From Lachnoclostridium phytofermentans ISDg (GTDB lineage: Bacteria; Bacillota; Clostridia; Lachnospirales; Lachnospiraceae), in assembly GCF_000018685.1 (NCBI RefSeq), contig NC_010001.1, forward strand, positions 2,248,001-2,312,000: DNA of 64,000 bases, written 5' to 3'. Below the pieces are notes generated by a model, which was not told the DNA's origin, made no database searches, and was given only the letters and a program-made list of their open reading frames with translations. Positions 51,236 through 60,952 of the stretch are shown here, piece after piece. The first letter of the stretch is position 1. Each line of letters opens with the position of its first letter. The position numbers were made by a program, and so were the translations under genes.

Positions 51236-51589
51236 CTATCGTACTATTCCGTATGGCCATCCCATAATACCGCCTAGGTTATAAACATTAGTATAACCTT
51301 TTGTAGATAATACTTGACATGCTCTGGCACTTCTTGCACCACTTTGACAATAAACATAAAGCGTAGAATTTTTATCTTTTGCTATTGTCTCAATCGTTTT
51401 ATCTACAACAGACAAAGGTATATTTTTGGCGCCTTTGATATGACCGGATTGAAATTCATATTTTTCTCTAACATCTATCAAGATAATATTTTTATCTTTA
51501 TTTAAATTATTTGCTGCATCTTCATATTTTAATTTTTTAATAGAGGAATTTCCTCCAAATGAATTTAAAAGATTATCTAAGAACCCCAT
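51236..51589 (-). CDS. Single-domain rhodanese
   Basis: 117 aa. The rhodanese fold runs from about residue 25 with DVREKYEFQSGHIKGAKNIP and the active Cys81 in VYCQSGARSARA. GGGAGG lies before the start. First gene of the two-gene minus-strand operon with the CoADR-rhodanese fusion. It probably carries persulfide sulfur to or from that enzyme. Confidence 0.93.
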   Translation of the reverse strand: MGFLDNLLNSFGGNSSIKKLKYEDAANNLNKDKNIILIDVREKYEFQSGHIKGAKNIPLSVVDKTIETIAKDKNSTLYVYCQSGARSARACQVLSTKGYTNVYNLGGIMGWPYGIVR

Positions 51590-52032
51590 GATCTGTCCTC
51601 CCTTATATATTAATATTGATTTTCTTAATATTCCCCATATGCCTTGGCACTAGGAAGTATCTTATAAATTGTCGATTTATGTGTTTATTATAATTCGTTT
51701 AAATTAATTCTACAGTGACTAGATTACATAAGGATAACCATGTAAATGTATTCGAATACATAATTCCTATAAATACAAAATTGATACAAATTCATAGGAA
51801 AATATATGAAACTTGGAGAACGAAAGAATACCTTGAAACCAGTTGCACTATCGATTTTTTTTTAGTATAGTTAACTAATAATGTGTTAAAAAATGGTGAT
51901 ATCTTAAGCAACGAAAGCTTAGTGTAGCATCAGGAATACTCCTTCCGAATTGGAAGAGTAATTTGTGTATGGCATACCGCATCGGTAGCAGAGGTGGAAT
52001 ACAATGAATGATAGAATGAAAGGAGAAGATCT
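51590..52032. other. Intergenic stretch, 443 bases
   Basis: AT-rich divergent gap. A weak hairpin (ACTC-C-TTCC / GGAAGAGT) lies near 51935-51960; otherwise no gene, repeat or clear promoter is seen. Confidence 0.5.
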
Positions 52033-52503
52033 ATGGGACATTTCGGTTTTTCCTATGTTGGCTTGATTTATTTACTTATGCTAATGATTCCAAATTTGAT
52101 TTGGACTAAAAAACAGCCAATAGGATATGATTCTTCAAATGAAAACAAGATACTACGAATGATGGAACGAGTAGGGCAGGTTCTGGTAACCTGTACTGTA
52201 TTGATATTTTCTGATTTTAATATAAAACCTTGGTCAACTTGGTCAATCTGGTTACTGATTTCTTTCTTATTAATGGTGTTGTATGAACTATGGTGGATTC
52301 GTTATTTTCGTAGTGACAGAACCTTAAAAGACTTTTATAGTAGTTTTGCTGGGGTTCCTTTCGCAGGTGCAACACTACCTGTACTGGCTTTTTTCTTGCT
52401 TGGTGTGTATGGGAGGGTGATATGGTTAATGGTCTCCGTTCTTATTCTAGGTGTAGGTCACGTTGGGATACATGCAGAGCATAGAAAGGAACTGATTACA
52501 TAA
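52033..52503 (+). CDS. Small membrane protein of unknown function
   Basis: 156 aa with four hydrophobic segments (LIYLLMLMIPNLIW, VLVTCTVLIFSDF, WLLISFLLMVLYELWWI, VLAFFLLGVYGRVIWLMVSVLILG). The FAGVPFAGATLPVLAFF loop-helix looks conserved but I do not know the family. AAAGGAG precedes the ATG. Its last codons form the first unit of a tandem repeat. Confidence 0.72.
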   Translation: MGHFGFSYVGLIYLLMLMIPNLIWTKKQPIGYDSSNENKILRMMERVGQVLVTCTVLIFSDFNIKPWSTWSIWLLISFLLMVLYELWWIRYFRSDRTLKDFYSSFAGVPFAGATLPVLAFFLLGVYGRVIWLMVSVLILGVGHVGIHAEHRKELIT

Positions 52504-52560
52504 ATAAAAGAACTAATTACATAAATAAAAGAACTGATTACATAAGTAAAAGAACTGATT
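52489..52560 (+). repeat. 21-bp tandem repeats across a stop codon
   Basis: GAACTGATTACATAAATAAA plus A repeats at 52489-52509, 52510-52530, 52531-52551 and partly from 52552. Each unit is in frame and carries ELIT followed by TAA, so the gene's 3' end has been copied. Confidence 0.9.
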
Positions 52561-52627
52561 TAGATAAGCAAAATAAATGCTTCTTTCTAATATTAGTCAG
52601 TATCCTTAAGTTATGGGGGAGCATACA

Positions 52628-53188
52628 ATGACTTATTTTACAGCTGATCTACATCTTGGGTATAAGAAAATACTAAAATTTAGAAAACATTTTAATGATG
52701 TGCAAAGTATGGATTCTTCTATCATTTCCTTGTGGAATGAAAAGGTGAGAGATAAGGATGAAGTATATATTCTAGGAGATTTAACACATCAATCAATTGA
52801 TGTTAATACAACGATAAACTACATAGAAAAACTAAACGGAAAAAAGCATCTTATCATTGGAAATCATGATGCACATCTTATAACAAATCCTAAATTTAGA
52901 CATTATTTTAAATCCATTGACTGGATGGAGATGCTAAAATTTAATAACAATATGCTGACACTATGTCATTTCCCTTTAGTAGAATGGACGGATTCTCATC
53001 GTAATGTTGGAGAAGGAAAGAGCCTTCATTTATATGGACACACACATGATTCTAAGACGGAGGGGGTCTATGAGTTTTTGAAGGAAAACTACCCGTATGC
53101 TCTCAATGTTGGGGTAGATATTAATCACTTCGAACCGGTAACATTAGAAGAGTGTAAGAGAAACAATGCTACTTTTTTCAAAATTTAG
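52628..53188 (+). CDS. Calcineurin-like metallophosphoesterase
   Basis: 186 aa from ATG 52628 (GGGGGAG upstream; ATG 52613 overlaps it). The metal-binding blocks are all present: DLHLGY, GDLTHQ, GNHDAH, CHFPL and GHTH. The compact form is like the small phosphoesterases often annotated hydrolase in phage and clostridia. Substrate unknown. Confidence 0.92.
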   Translation: MTYFTADLHLGYKKILKFRKHFNDVQSMDSSIISLWNEKVRDKDEVYILGDLTHQSIDVNTTINYIEKLNGKKHLIIGNHDAHLITNPKFRHYFKSIDWMEMLKFNNNMLTLCHFPLVEWTDSHRNVGEGKSLHLYGHTHDSKTEGVYEFLKENYPYALNVGVDINHFEPVTLEECKRNNATFFKI

Positions 53189-53346
53189 TCACATAAATTA
53201 GGAAGAAAACCACGATGTAAATCATTTGTGTATATTAGTTATTGGGAACTTGAGAATAAGTGAGAAGTTTGTTTATAGGCAATTAAATTTAACTTAAATT
53301 GGATCCCTATATAAAGTTATCAGAACATGATAGAAATGAGGTTTAT

Positions 53347-54306
53347 ATGATAAAAATAACAGACAATGCAAGAAAAGAACTCTGCGAGAAGTTATCGATA
53401 GATGATGCAACATTAACATTTCTAGGTGGTGGTAGAGAAGATTCCGACGGTACAGTATTTACATACAATGAGGACTCAAAGAAAAAGGTTCTTAAGATAT
53501 TAGCATTTTCCGAAGATGAAAAAGATAAGTTACAGAACCTTATCCTTCGGATAAAGTACGCAAATTTTCTTGGAGAGAATGGAATTCAGATTGCGTATCC
53601 GCTTTGTAATTCTAACGGAAATTTATTTGAAACGAGCCACGATCAAAATCACTATTACGCAGCATACCTTATGGACTATTGTGATGGTAAGAATCCAGAG
53701 AGCAGTGAGCTTACAGATGAGCTAGTCTATGAATGGGGTAAACTTACTGGAAAATCTCACTCAATAACTAAATCTTTTCAAGAAAAGATAGAGGAATCTA
53801 AGCTTGGATATGAGGAGGAACTTAACTTTTTTACTAACTGGTGTAAGGATACAGAGATAAAAACTGCGTGGAACCAAATGCATGCGGTAATAAAAAGTTT
53901 TCCTCGTAGTAAGGATGACTATGGCTTTATTCATAATGATAACCATCAAAGAAACATATTAGTATCGGGTCATGATATTACTCTGATTGATTTTGATTGT
54001 TCCTGTAGACAATTTTTTGTTCAAGATATTATTACTCCAGCACAAGGAATTATGTTTGACATCACAGGAGGAATGTTATCACCATTCAAAGAGGAAGAAC
54101 GTTTAAAGAGATTCTTTGATAGTTTTATCAATGGGTATGAAACGAAGAATCATTTATCGGATTTTTGGTATCAGCAGATTCCGTTATTCTTAAATTATAG
54201 AAGAATGTTATTGTTCACCTGCATGCAAGATTGGATAAATACAGAACCAGAATTAAAGAAAAACTTTAAGGAGAATATCTTAAATCCACCTAAATTTCAA
54301 TTATAG
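53347..54306 (+). CDS. APH-fold small-molecule kinase
   Basis: 319 aa from ATG 53347 (GAGG upstream; a longer TTG frame is unlikely). The catalytic loop HNDNHQRN (Brenner-type H-x-D-x4-N) and the metal Asp in IDFDCS are kept. The N-terminal half shows the Lys strand KKVLKIL. Members phosphorylate aminoglycosides, choline, homoserine or spore-coat sugars; CotS-like is possible. No resistance can be inferred. Confidence 0.85.
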   Translation: MIKITDNARKELCEKLSIDDATLTFLGGGREDSDGTVFTYNEDSKKKVLKILAFSEDEKDKLQNLILRIKYANFLGENGIQIAYPLCNSNGNLFETSHDQNHYYAAYLMDYCDGKNPESSELTDELVYEWGKLTGKSHSITKSFQEKIEESKLGYEEELNFFTNWCKDTEIKTAWNQMHAVIKSFPRSKDDYGFIHNDNHQRNILVSGHDITLIDFDCSCRQFFVQDIITPAQGIMFDITGGMLSPFKEEERLKRFFDSFINGYETKNHLSDFWYQQIPLFLNYRRMLLFTCMQDWINTEPELKKNFKENILNPPKFQL

Positions 54307-54331
54307 GATACGTATATTCATAAATAAAAAG

Positions 54332-54396
54332 AGCTAATGTATATATCTTAAGAGATTAGTCCAGAGTGATAGATTCTTTTAGGTTAGACATTAGCT
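54332..54396 (+). terminator. Long-loop hairpin after the kinase gene
   Basis: AGCTAATGT (54332-54340) pairs with ACATTAGCT (54388-54396), 47-nt loop, then a T run. Confidence 0.65.
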
Positions 54397-54400
54397 TTTT

Positions 54401-54452
54401 TCATAATCTTCTTTTCTAACCTCATTTCATAACCTCTTTTCTAACCTCATTT
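54401..54452 (+). repeat. 26-bp direct duplication
   Basis: TCATAA..CTTTTCTAACCTCATT appears at about 54401-54426 and 54427-54452, just upstream of the glucanase promoter. Confidence 0.8.
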
Positions 54453-54457
54453 AATTC

Positions 54458-54503
54458 TTGACATCCAATTAGTGTAATGTTATATTGAAGTTAACCGGTT
54501 AAA
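54458..54503 (+). promoter_or_regulatory. Glucanase promoter and LacI operator
   Basis: TTGACA (54458-54463), 17-nt spacer, TTATAT (54481-54486). The palindrome TTAACCGGTTAA (54492-54503) follows the -10 box. The same palindrome occurs twice before the lacI gene at 61264, linking the two. Confidence 0.9.
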
Positions 54504-54529
54504 TTAAAGAAGAGAAAGGTATTGATGTT

Positions 54530-57500
54530 ATGAATCGTAGAATAAAAAAAGTTATATCATATGTGCTATTTTTTGCTTTGTTGATTCAATTGTCATCATT
54601 TAAGGTGGTTTATGCTTCCACGAATCAATATGAAGCAGAAAATGCATTACTTTCAGGGGGCGCAGTTTACGCAAATGATCATTCAGGGTATACAGGAACT
54701 GGGTTTGTTGGTGGGTTTACAGATAGCAATAAGGGAAATGCTAAAGTAGAATTTCAAATTCCTGCAAGTAAATCTTCTCAGTTTAAGTTAAGTTTACGAT
54801 ACGCCAATGGAACTGGTAGTGAAAAAACGTTATCTTTATGGGTAGATGGTAATTTTTATAAACAGCTTTATTTTCCAGCTACAGCAAACTGGGATTCTTG
54901 GAATTCCATAATAGAGACAATTTATTTAAGCCAAGGAATGCATTCGATTACTTATTTTTTTGGGAATTCGGATAGTGGCAATGTCAATATTGATAATCTT
55001 CATGTGGAGTCACTGGAACCAACAGTAATCCCTGGTAAAGTGGAAGCTGAAAATTACATAAGAATGAATGGTATTGCAACAGAAGATTGTGCAGAAGGTA
55101 CTCAAAATGTTGGTTGGATACATAATGGAGATTGGTTAGAATATTCGGTAAATGTTAGTGAATCCGCTAAATATCGCGTTGATTATCGAATTGCTGGGGT
55201 GAATAATTCAACTCAAATATTAGTTCAGGTAGGTAATAATACTCTAGCTACAACAAATATTGTTAACACTGGTGGTTGGCAAGTTTATCAAACAGTTTCT
55301 TCAAAAACTTTTCAATTAAATGCTGGAATTCAAACAATAAGGATTTATTTCACTGGTGAAGGTGTTAACTTTAACTATTTCAATATAGTAAAAGATAACC
55401 AAACACCTCCAGTAGAAGGTGGAAAACCTGATCTTATTGTAACTGATATTTCATGGATTCCAAATAATCCAGTGAATGGTGAAGAAGTAACATTTAAAGC
55501 GGTCATAAAAAATCAGGGTGATGGAGCAAGTCCACAAGGAGTTATACACGGAGTAGCATTTTTAGTTAATGGAACGACGGTAAGTTGGAGTGATAATGTT
55601 ACTACTTCAATTCCAGCAGGTTCTTCTATTACGGTAACTGCAAATGGTGGACCATATAACAAGGGTTCATGGACGGCAGCGACGGGTAATTATACAATAC
55701 GAGCAATAGTAGATGATATTAATCGTATTGATGAATCAAATGAAAATAATAATACTTATGATAAAACGATGGTAGTTGATGTACCTAAAAAACCGGATTT
55801 AACTGTTACCGATATAACATGGCAACCTAGTGCGCCTGTTGCAGGGAATTTAGTAACATTTTCAGCTGTAGTTGAGAATAAAGGTACAGTAGCAACCTTA
55901 AGTGGAATACCATGTAATCTCTCTTTTTATGTTAATGGTATAAAAGTGAGCTGGGTGTCGAATTATACTTCATCGATTCCAGCAGGGGGGAAAGTAACAC
56001 TTACTCAGACAGGAGGGAACTTTATCGCAACCAATGGTATTCATAATGTGAGAGCTGTTGTCGATGAGGAAAATCTAATAGATGAAATCGACGAAACCAA
56101 TAATTCTTTTGGGAAAAGTCTTTCTATAGGTGTTGTAGAAAACTATGGTGCAACAGTTCCTTATGATACTTATGAAGCAGAGGCACAGAACTTAATGGGA
56201 GCTTCTCTTATAAGTTACGATACGACTTGGTGTAGCGTAGCTTCCGAAGCCTCTGGAAGAAGAGCAGTTAGATTAGAAAAGGGACAGTCTATTGAATTTA
56301 CAATAAAAAATAAAGCACAAGGTATTGTTGTTAGATATTCTATGCCAGACAGTGCTACTGGGGCTGATATATATCAAAATCTTAGTGTTTATGTTAATGG
56401 TGTTCACACAACTGATATGACGTTTACTAATCGATACGCACACCAATATGGGCAATATGGCTCAGATGGGGGTGAGATGCAATGGTCTAATACCCCTGGA
56501 ATAAACCATCATCGTTATTTTGACGAAAGCAGAATACTACTTGAAAAAGAGTATGCTTCTAGGAGTTCATTTAAACTTCAATGGGATGCAAATGATTATA
56601 ATCCGAATGGTTCTTCCTATATTATTATTGATTTCATTGAGACGGAAGCAGTGCCGCAAGCATTAACAAAACCATCGAATTATGTCTCCATAACAGATTT
56701 TGGAGCTATTCCTAATGATGGGTTAGATGATACCGCTGCTATGAATGCTGCAATCAAAGCAGTGAATGGAACAACCATAAAAGGTATTTGGATTCCAGAA
56801 GGTACCTTTCATTTTAATACAGGAACGAGGGGACAAACGAAGATAAAATTACCGAAAGGTGTTTCAGTACAAGGAGCAGGCATGTGGCGTTCGACTCTCA
56901 CTGGAGCTTTTGCAGGATTCTATCTTCAAGAAGGCAATGTAACATTAGCAGACTTCACGATAAAAGCAGAAGAAACTTATCGTTCTAATGCTTCTGGAAT
57001 TGCAGGTTTAGAGGGAAATGCACAAAACTCTACCATAATAAATCTATGGATTCAGCATACGAAAGTCGGATTATGGTTAAATGAAGGAACTGTAAATGCT
57101 CTGGTTTCAAAATGCCGAGTTAGAGATACTTGGGCGGATGGTATAAATCTAAATGGTGGAACAAAGGATACGATAGTGGAGCATTGTAATTTTCGAAATA
57201 CAGGTGATGACGGAATGGCTATGTGGTCAAAATCCTTAAATGGGGGGAGTGGTACTGTAGAAAACTGTACCTTCCGAAATAATACAGTCCAAATACCTAA
57301 TCTAGCCAATGGAATCGGTATTTATGGTGGTAAAAACAATACGGTTAGTAATAATCTTATCCTTGATGTGGTAGATAATGGTTCGGGTATCCAATTTGGA
57401 ACCAATCATGGTCCATCTGCATTTACAGGAACTTTAACGATAAGTAATAATAAACTTGTACGTGCTGGGTCTTGGCATCATGATTATGGATATCAAATAG

Positions 57501-57805
57501 GAGCAATCTGGGGTTATTGGATTAATAACAATGGTTTAGCACAAAATTTAACCGTTTCAGTAAGTAATAATCTCATCGACAGTAGTATCTATTCTGGAAT
57601 CTTCACAGAGGAATCGAATGTAGGTACAACTGTGAAATTTACAGATAACAGGATAAATAATTCTGGGACTTATGGTGTTCATATCAGAGATTCAGCTAGA
57701 GGCTCAGCGGTATTTCAAAATAATACGGCAAATGGTAGTGGATTAGTAAACTTTAAGAATGATTCACCTAACTTTACAGTAAGTGGAACCGGAAACAGCT
57801 GGTAG
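54530..57805 (+). CDS. Secreted multi-domain alpha-1,3-glucanase (GH87 type)
   Basis: 1091 aa. Signal peptide (1-30). Two CBM6/35-like modules (about 33-160 and 165-290), two CARDB domains (KPDLIVTDISW from about 300, KPDLTVTDITW from about 423), a beta-sandwich (about 550-710), then a right-handed beta-helix from DFGAIPNDGLDDTAAM. Asp870 (TWADGIN) and Asp893-Asp894 (TGDDGMAMWS) keep the 23-24 residue spacing of the catalytic Asp triad of GH87 (from memory). Such enzymes cut alpha-1,3-glucan into nigero-oligosaccharides outside the cell. GAAAGG precedes the ATG. Downstream GH65 and GH31 genes use those products. Confidence 0.85.
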   Translation: MNRRIKKVISYVLFFALLIQLSSFKVVYASTNQYEAENALLSGGAVYANDHSGYTGTGFVGGFTDSNKGNAKVEFQIPASKSSQFKLSLRYANGTGSEKTLSLWVDGNFYKQLYFPATANWDSWNSIIETIYLSQGMHSITYFFGNSDSGNVNIDNLHVESLEPTVIPGKVEAENYIRMNGIATEDCAEGTQNVGWIHNGDWLEYSVNVSESAKYRVDYRIAGVNNSTQILVQVGNNTLATTNIVNTGGWQVYQTVSSKTFQLNAGIQTIRIYFTGEGVNFNYFNIVKDNQTPPVEGGKPDLIVTDISWIPNNPVNGEEVTFKAVIKNQGDGASPQGVIHGVAFLVNGTTVSWSDNVTTSIPAGSSITVTANGGPYNKGSWTAATGNYTIRAIVDDINRIDESNENNNTYDKTMVVDVPKKPDLTVTDITWQPSAPVAGNLVTFSAVVENKGTVATLSGIPCNLSFYVNGIKVSWVSNYTSSIPAGGKVTLTQTGGNFIATNGIHNVRAVVDEENLIDEIDETNNSFGKSLSIGVVENYGATVPYDTYEAEAQNLMGASLISYDTTWCSVASEASGRRAVRLEKGQSIEFTIKNKAQGIVVRYSMPDSATGADIYQNLSVYVNGVHTTDMTFTNRYAHQYGQYGSDGGEMQWSNTPGINHHRYFDESRILLEKEYASRSSFKLQWDANDYNPNGSSYIIIDFIETEAVPQALTKPSNYVSITDFGAIPNDGLDDTAAMNAAIKAVNGTTIKGIWIPEGTFHFNTGTRGQTKIKLPKGVSVQGAGMWRSTLTGAFAGFYLQEGNVTLADFTIKAEETYRSNASGIAGLEGNAQNSTIINLWIQHTKVGLWLNEGTVNALVSKCRVRDTWADGINLNGGTKDTIVEHCNFRNTGDDGMAMWSKSLNGGSGTVENCTFRNNTVQIPNLANGIGIYGGKNNTVSNNLILDVVDNGSGIQFGTNHGPSAFTGTLTISNNKLVRAGSWHHDYGYQIGAIWGYWINNNGLAQNLTVSVSNNLIDSSIYSGIFTEESNVGTTVKFTDNRINNSGTYGVHIRDSARGSAVFQNNTANGSGLVNFKNDSPNFTVSGTGNSW

Positions 57806-57824
57806 TACGATAGTGATGATTAGG

Positions 57825-57855
57825 AAAATGGGGTCGTACAGACCTCATTTTTCTT
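57825..57855 (+). terminator. Terminator between glucanase and GH65 genes
   Basis: AAAATGGGGTC (57825-57835) pairs with GACCTCATTTT (57841-57851) with one G-U pair, then a T-rich run. It may be leaky so that the downstream genes are read at lower level. Confidence 0.85.
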
Positions 57856-57871
57856 TGAAAGTTAGGTACCA

Positions 57872-57912
57872 GCCCTAGAGTTTGCAGGCTATGGAAAGGT
57901 ATGGTTATTAAT
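57872..57912 (+). promoter_or_regulatory. Recurrent 5' leader element, copy 3 (GH65)
   Basis: GCC...GGC hairpin arms followed by CTAT-GGAAAGGT-ATGG and then the GH65 ATG 13 nt after GGAAAGG. Nearly identical to the copy before ccdA-tlpA (31561-31607). Confidence 0.65.
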
Positions 57913-60174
57913 ATGAATTGGACATTAACAAATTCAAGTCTTGATAAGGATAGTATCACATCAAATGGTAACAGATTTTTAATTGGAAATGGTTATCTGG
58001 GAATCCGAGGAACCCTAGAAGAATATAGAAAAGAATATTTTCCAGCTATTAATTTAGCGGGAATTTATGATCAGGTTGGTGAGGGGTGGAGAGAACCTCT
58101 AAATGCACCCAATGCATTATATACGAGGATTGAAGTTGACGAGGTAGAATATCAATTACCGAAAATAGAACCAAGGTATCATGAATTATCACTTGATTAT
58201 CGTCATGGGATTTTAGATAGACAAACAGTTTGGGCTTCTAATAAAGGGACAATAATTGTAAAATCAAGCCGCTTTGCAAGTATGAAAGAGAAACATTTGG
58301 TTGTCTTAAATTATAGTATAACAGCAGATTATGATTGTGAAATTATAGTTTATACAGGGATTGATGGAAGTGTCTGGGATATTCATGGGCCACATTACGA
58401 TAAAGTTGAGTTTCAAAAACAGCTGTTAAGGCATAATGAAACTGAGATTTTAAATGAGAAGTATTTATTAGAATCTGAATCTAAATGGAATGGACATCGT
58501 CTATCAATAGCAGCACAAACTCATGAAAATAAAGATATTGTCTATGTCACAGAGGATATCATATGTAACAAAGAGGCTAAGATAGAACTTATAGAAAGTG
58601 ATAAAGAGTGTCTTAGAAAGCTTACTTTTCATGGAAAAGCAAAGGAGGAAATAAACTTTACAAAGTATATCACGGTCTTTACAAGTAAAGACTGTGTTGA
58701 TTATAAGGAACAGTCAATAAAAATTGTAAATCATGCGAAAGACACAGGTTATGAACGTTTACAAGAAGAGCATAAAAATGTATGGGAGCAATTATGGAAT
58801 ATCTCGGAGGTTACAATTGAGGGAGACGATGAGGCTAATGATGCTCTCAATTACTCCCTATATCATCTTCATTGTATTGCACCAAGGCATAGTAAAAGCT
58901 TATCAATAGCTGCAAGAGGGTTATCTGGGCAGACATATAAAGGTGCTGTTTTTTGGGATACTGAAATGTTTATGTTGGACTTTTTTCTGTATACGCAACC
59001 AGAAGTGGCAAAGACCTTATTACGCTACCGGATTGATACGTTAGAGGGGGCTAAGAAAAAGGCAAAGCTTTATGGGTATGAAGGAGCTTTTTATGCATGG
59101 GAAAGCCAGGAAGGTGGCTATGATGCTTGTTCCGATTATAATGTTACCGATGTGTTTACCAAACGACCAATGAGAACGTACTTTAAAGATAAACAAGTAC
59201 ATATATCTTCCGCTATTGTATATGGCATTCGTTCCTACTTAAATTACACGAATGATTTTTCCATTCTCGCTGAAGGTGGAGCAGAGACAATCCTAGAATG
59301 CGCGAAGTTTTATTATAGTTTATTGGAAAAAAAGATTGGGAAGGAATACTACGAAATTCATGATGTGATTGGACCAGATGAATATCATGAGAGGGTAAAC
59401 AATAATGCATATACAAACCGAATGGCGAAGTTAACCTTCGAGACTGCTATTGACATATTAGATCATGAAAAAAATAAAGATGAAGAATTTTATATTAAAT
59501 TATTAAAACAGTACGAGATTAAGGATCTGTTAGATAAATTAAAAGATGCATGCAATAAGTTATATATACCGAAACCAAAAGATAACTCTGATCTGATAGA
59601 ACAATTTGATGGCTTCTTCGAATTAGAGGATGTTTCATTAGAAGAGGTTCGTTCCAGGTTATTGCATGAGAAGGAATACTGGGGAGGTGCCTATGGTGTA
59701 GCCTCTCATACTCAGGTAATCAAACAAGCAGATGTAGTTACTATGTTAGTTCTATTTAAAGAAGAATATCAAAGGGAGGTATTACAGCAGAATTTAAATT
59801 ATTATGAACCAAGAACTGAGCATGGCTCCTCCTTAAGTGCTTGCATGTATTCCTTATTGTATTGCATGTGTGATCAACCTCAATACGCATACCCATTCTT
59901 TATGAAATCAGCGCTGGCTGATTGGAATGGAAAAGGAAAAGAGTGGGCCGGACTAGTCTATATTGGAGGAACTCACCCAGCAGCAGCTGGAGGTGCATAC
60001 ATGACAGCAATCAAAGGCTTTGGTGGCTTTCAGATAGAAAACGGTGTTATAAAAGCTACCCCTAGGTTACCAAAACATTGGGTTAGACTTAAGTATAGAG
60101 TATTGTATCAAGGAGCTATCTATGAGATTGATGCATCTAAAGAACAGGTATCTATTAGTAAAATTGAAATGTAA
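57913..60174 (+). CDS. GH65 disaccharide phosphorylase, probably nigerose phosphorylase
   Basis: 753 aa from ATG 57913. GH65 layout: N-terminal beta-sandwich (GNGYLGIRGTLEE), (alpha/alpha)6 barrel with FWDTEMFMLDFF, and the general acid Glu490 in GPDEYHERVNNNAYTN. The phosphate-binding HGSSLSACM segment follows, which separates phosphorylases from hydrolases. Products are beta-glucose 1-phosphate and glucose. Kojibiose or trehalose phosphorylase are alternatives by sequence alone; the alpha-1,3-glucanase upstream and memory of the nigerose enzyme of C. phytofermentans favour nigerose. It is followed by beta-PGM. Confidence 0.88.
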   Translation: MNWTLTNSSLDKDSITSNGNRFLIGNGYLGIRGTLEEYRKEYFPAINLAGIYDQVGEGWREPLNAPNALYTRIEVDEVEYQLPKIEPRYHELSLDYRHGILDRQTVWASNKGTIIVKSSRFASMKEKHLVVLNYSITADYDCEIIVYTGIDGSVWDIHGPHYDKVEFQKQLLRHNETEILNEKYLLESESKWNGHRLSIAAQTHENKDIVYVTEDIICNKEAKIELIESDKECLRKLTFHGKAKEEINFTKYITVFTSKDCVDYKEQSIKIVNHAKDTGYERLQEEHKNVWEQLWNISEVTIEGDDEANDALNYSLYHLHCIAPRHSKSLSIAARGLSGQTYKGAVFWDTEMFMLDFFLYTQPEVAKTLLRYRIDTLEGAKKKAKLYGYEGAFYAWESQEGGYDACSDYNVTDVFTKRPMRTYFKDKQVHISSAIVYGIRSYLNYTNDFSILAEGGAETILECAKFYYSLLEKKIGKEYYEIHDVIGPDEYHERVNNNAYTNRMAKLTFETAIDILDHEKNKDEEFYIKLLKQYEIKDLLDKLKDACNKLYIPKPKDNSDLIEQFDGFFELEDVSLEEVRSRLLHEKEYWGGAYGVASHTQVIKQADVVTMLVLFKEEYQREVLQQNLNYYEPRTEHGSSLSACMYSLLYCMCDQPQYAYPFFMKSALADWNGKGKEWAGLVYIGGTHPAAAGGAYMTAIKGFGGFQIENGVIKATPRLPKHWVRLKYRVLYQGAIYEIDASKEQVSISKIEM

Positions 60175-60279
60175 TGGTATTAAGAACTGAATTTACTGAT
60201 AAATTGGTATGAAACATGGTTTGAAAATTAGATGACAATACAAAAGTTATGCGCAGCATGCGCAGAAAAGAGGTCTAAG

Positions 60280-60927
60280 ATGATTAAAGGTGTTATTTTT
60301 GATTTAGATGGTGTTTTAGTATCAACCGATGAACTTCATTATGCAGCATGGTCGCAGCTAGCTAAGATGATTGGAATCACAGAATTTAATCGTGAGGACA
60401 ATCAAAGACAAAAAGGTGTAAGCCGCATGGAATCTTTAGAAATTGTCCTAGAAAAAGGGGAGAAGTGCTATTCTGATGCGGAAAAGGTTTTGTTAGCAAA
60501 TATGAAAAATGATATTTATGTTAACTTGTTAACTGATTTAGATCAGGAAGCAGTTCTTCCTGGGGCAGTAGAAATATTAATGAGATTAAAGAAGCTTGAG
60601 ATTAAAATAGGGATTGGCTCAGTAAGTAAGAATACACCGATTATATTAGAAAAGACAGGATTGATTACTTACATAGATGAAGTTAGTTGCGGATTAGATA
60701 TAACGAATTCTAAACCGGACCCTGAAGTTTTTTTGGTAGCAGCGAATAAACTTGGTTTACAACCGAAGGAATGTCTTGTGATAGAGGATTCTAAGGCTGG
60801 AATTATAGCTGCAAGAGCGGCAGAAATGAGAAGTTTAGCAGTAGGACCAGAACATAAAAAATTAGACGCTGATTATTGTTCAGAGTCTTTATCAAACGAG
60901 TTAGATTGGAATCTGTTATTAGGATAA
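60280..60927 (+). CDS. pgmB: Beta-phosphoglucomutase
   Basis: 215 aa from ATG 60280 (AAGAGG 6 nt upstream; ATG 60232 lacks a site). HAD motifs: Asp8 and Asp10 in FDLDGVLVSTDELHY, Ser in GIGSVSKN, Lys in SKPDPEVF and IEDSKAGI. The cap-domain segment NRQRKGVSR-like (QRQKGVSRMESL) is typical of beta-PGM. It turns beta-glucose 1-phosphate from the GH65 enzyme into glucose 6-phosphate. Confidence 0.93.
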   Translation: MIKGVIFDLDGVLVSTDELHYAAWSQLAKMIGITEFNREDNQRQKGVSRMESLEIVLEKGEKCYSDAEKVLLANMKNDIYVNLLTDLDQEAVLPGAVEILMRLKKLEIKIGIGSVSKNTPIILEKTGLITYIDEVSCGLDITNSKPDPEVFLVAANKLGLQPKECLVIEDSKAGIIAARAAEMRSLAVGPEHKKLDADYCSESLSNELDWNLLLG

Positions 60928-60952
60928 TAGAAAAAATTATTAAGTATTATTT

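Noticed and set aside
53347..54306. Aminoglycoside resistance kinase
   Set aside because: Only the general APH catalytic loop is seen; such kinases act on many substrates and the context gives no hint of resistance.
57913..60174. Firm naming as kojibiose or trehalose phosphorylase
   Set aside because: GH65 sequence alone does not set linkage; the alpha-1,3-glucanase neighbour favours nigerose, so the call stays probable only.
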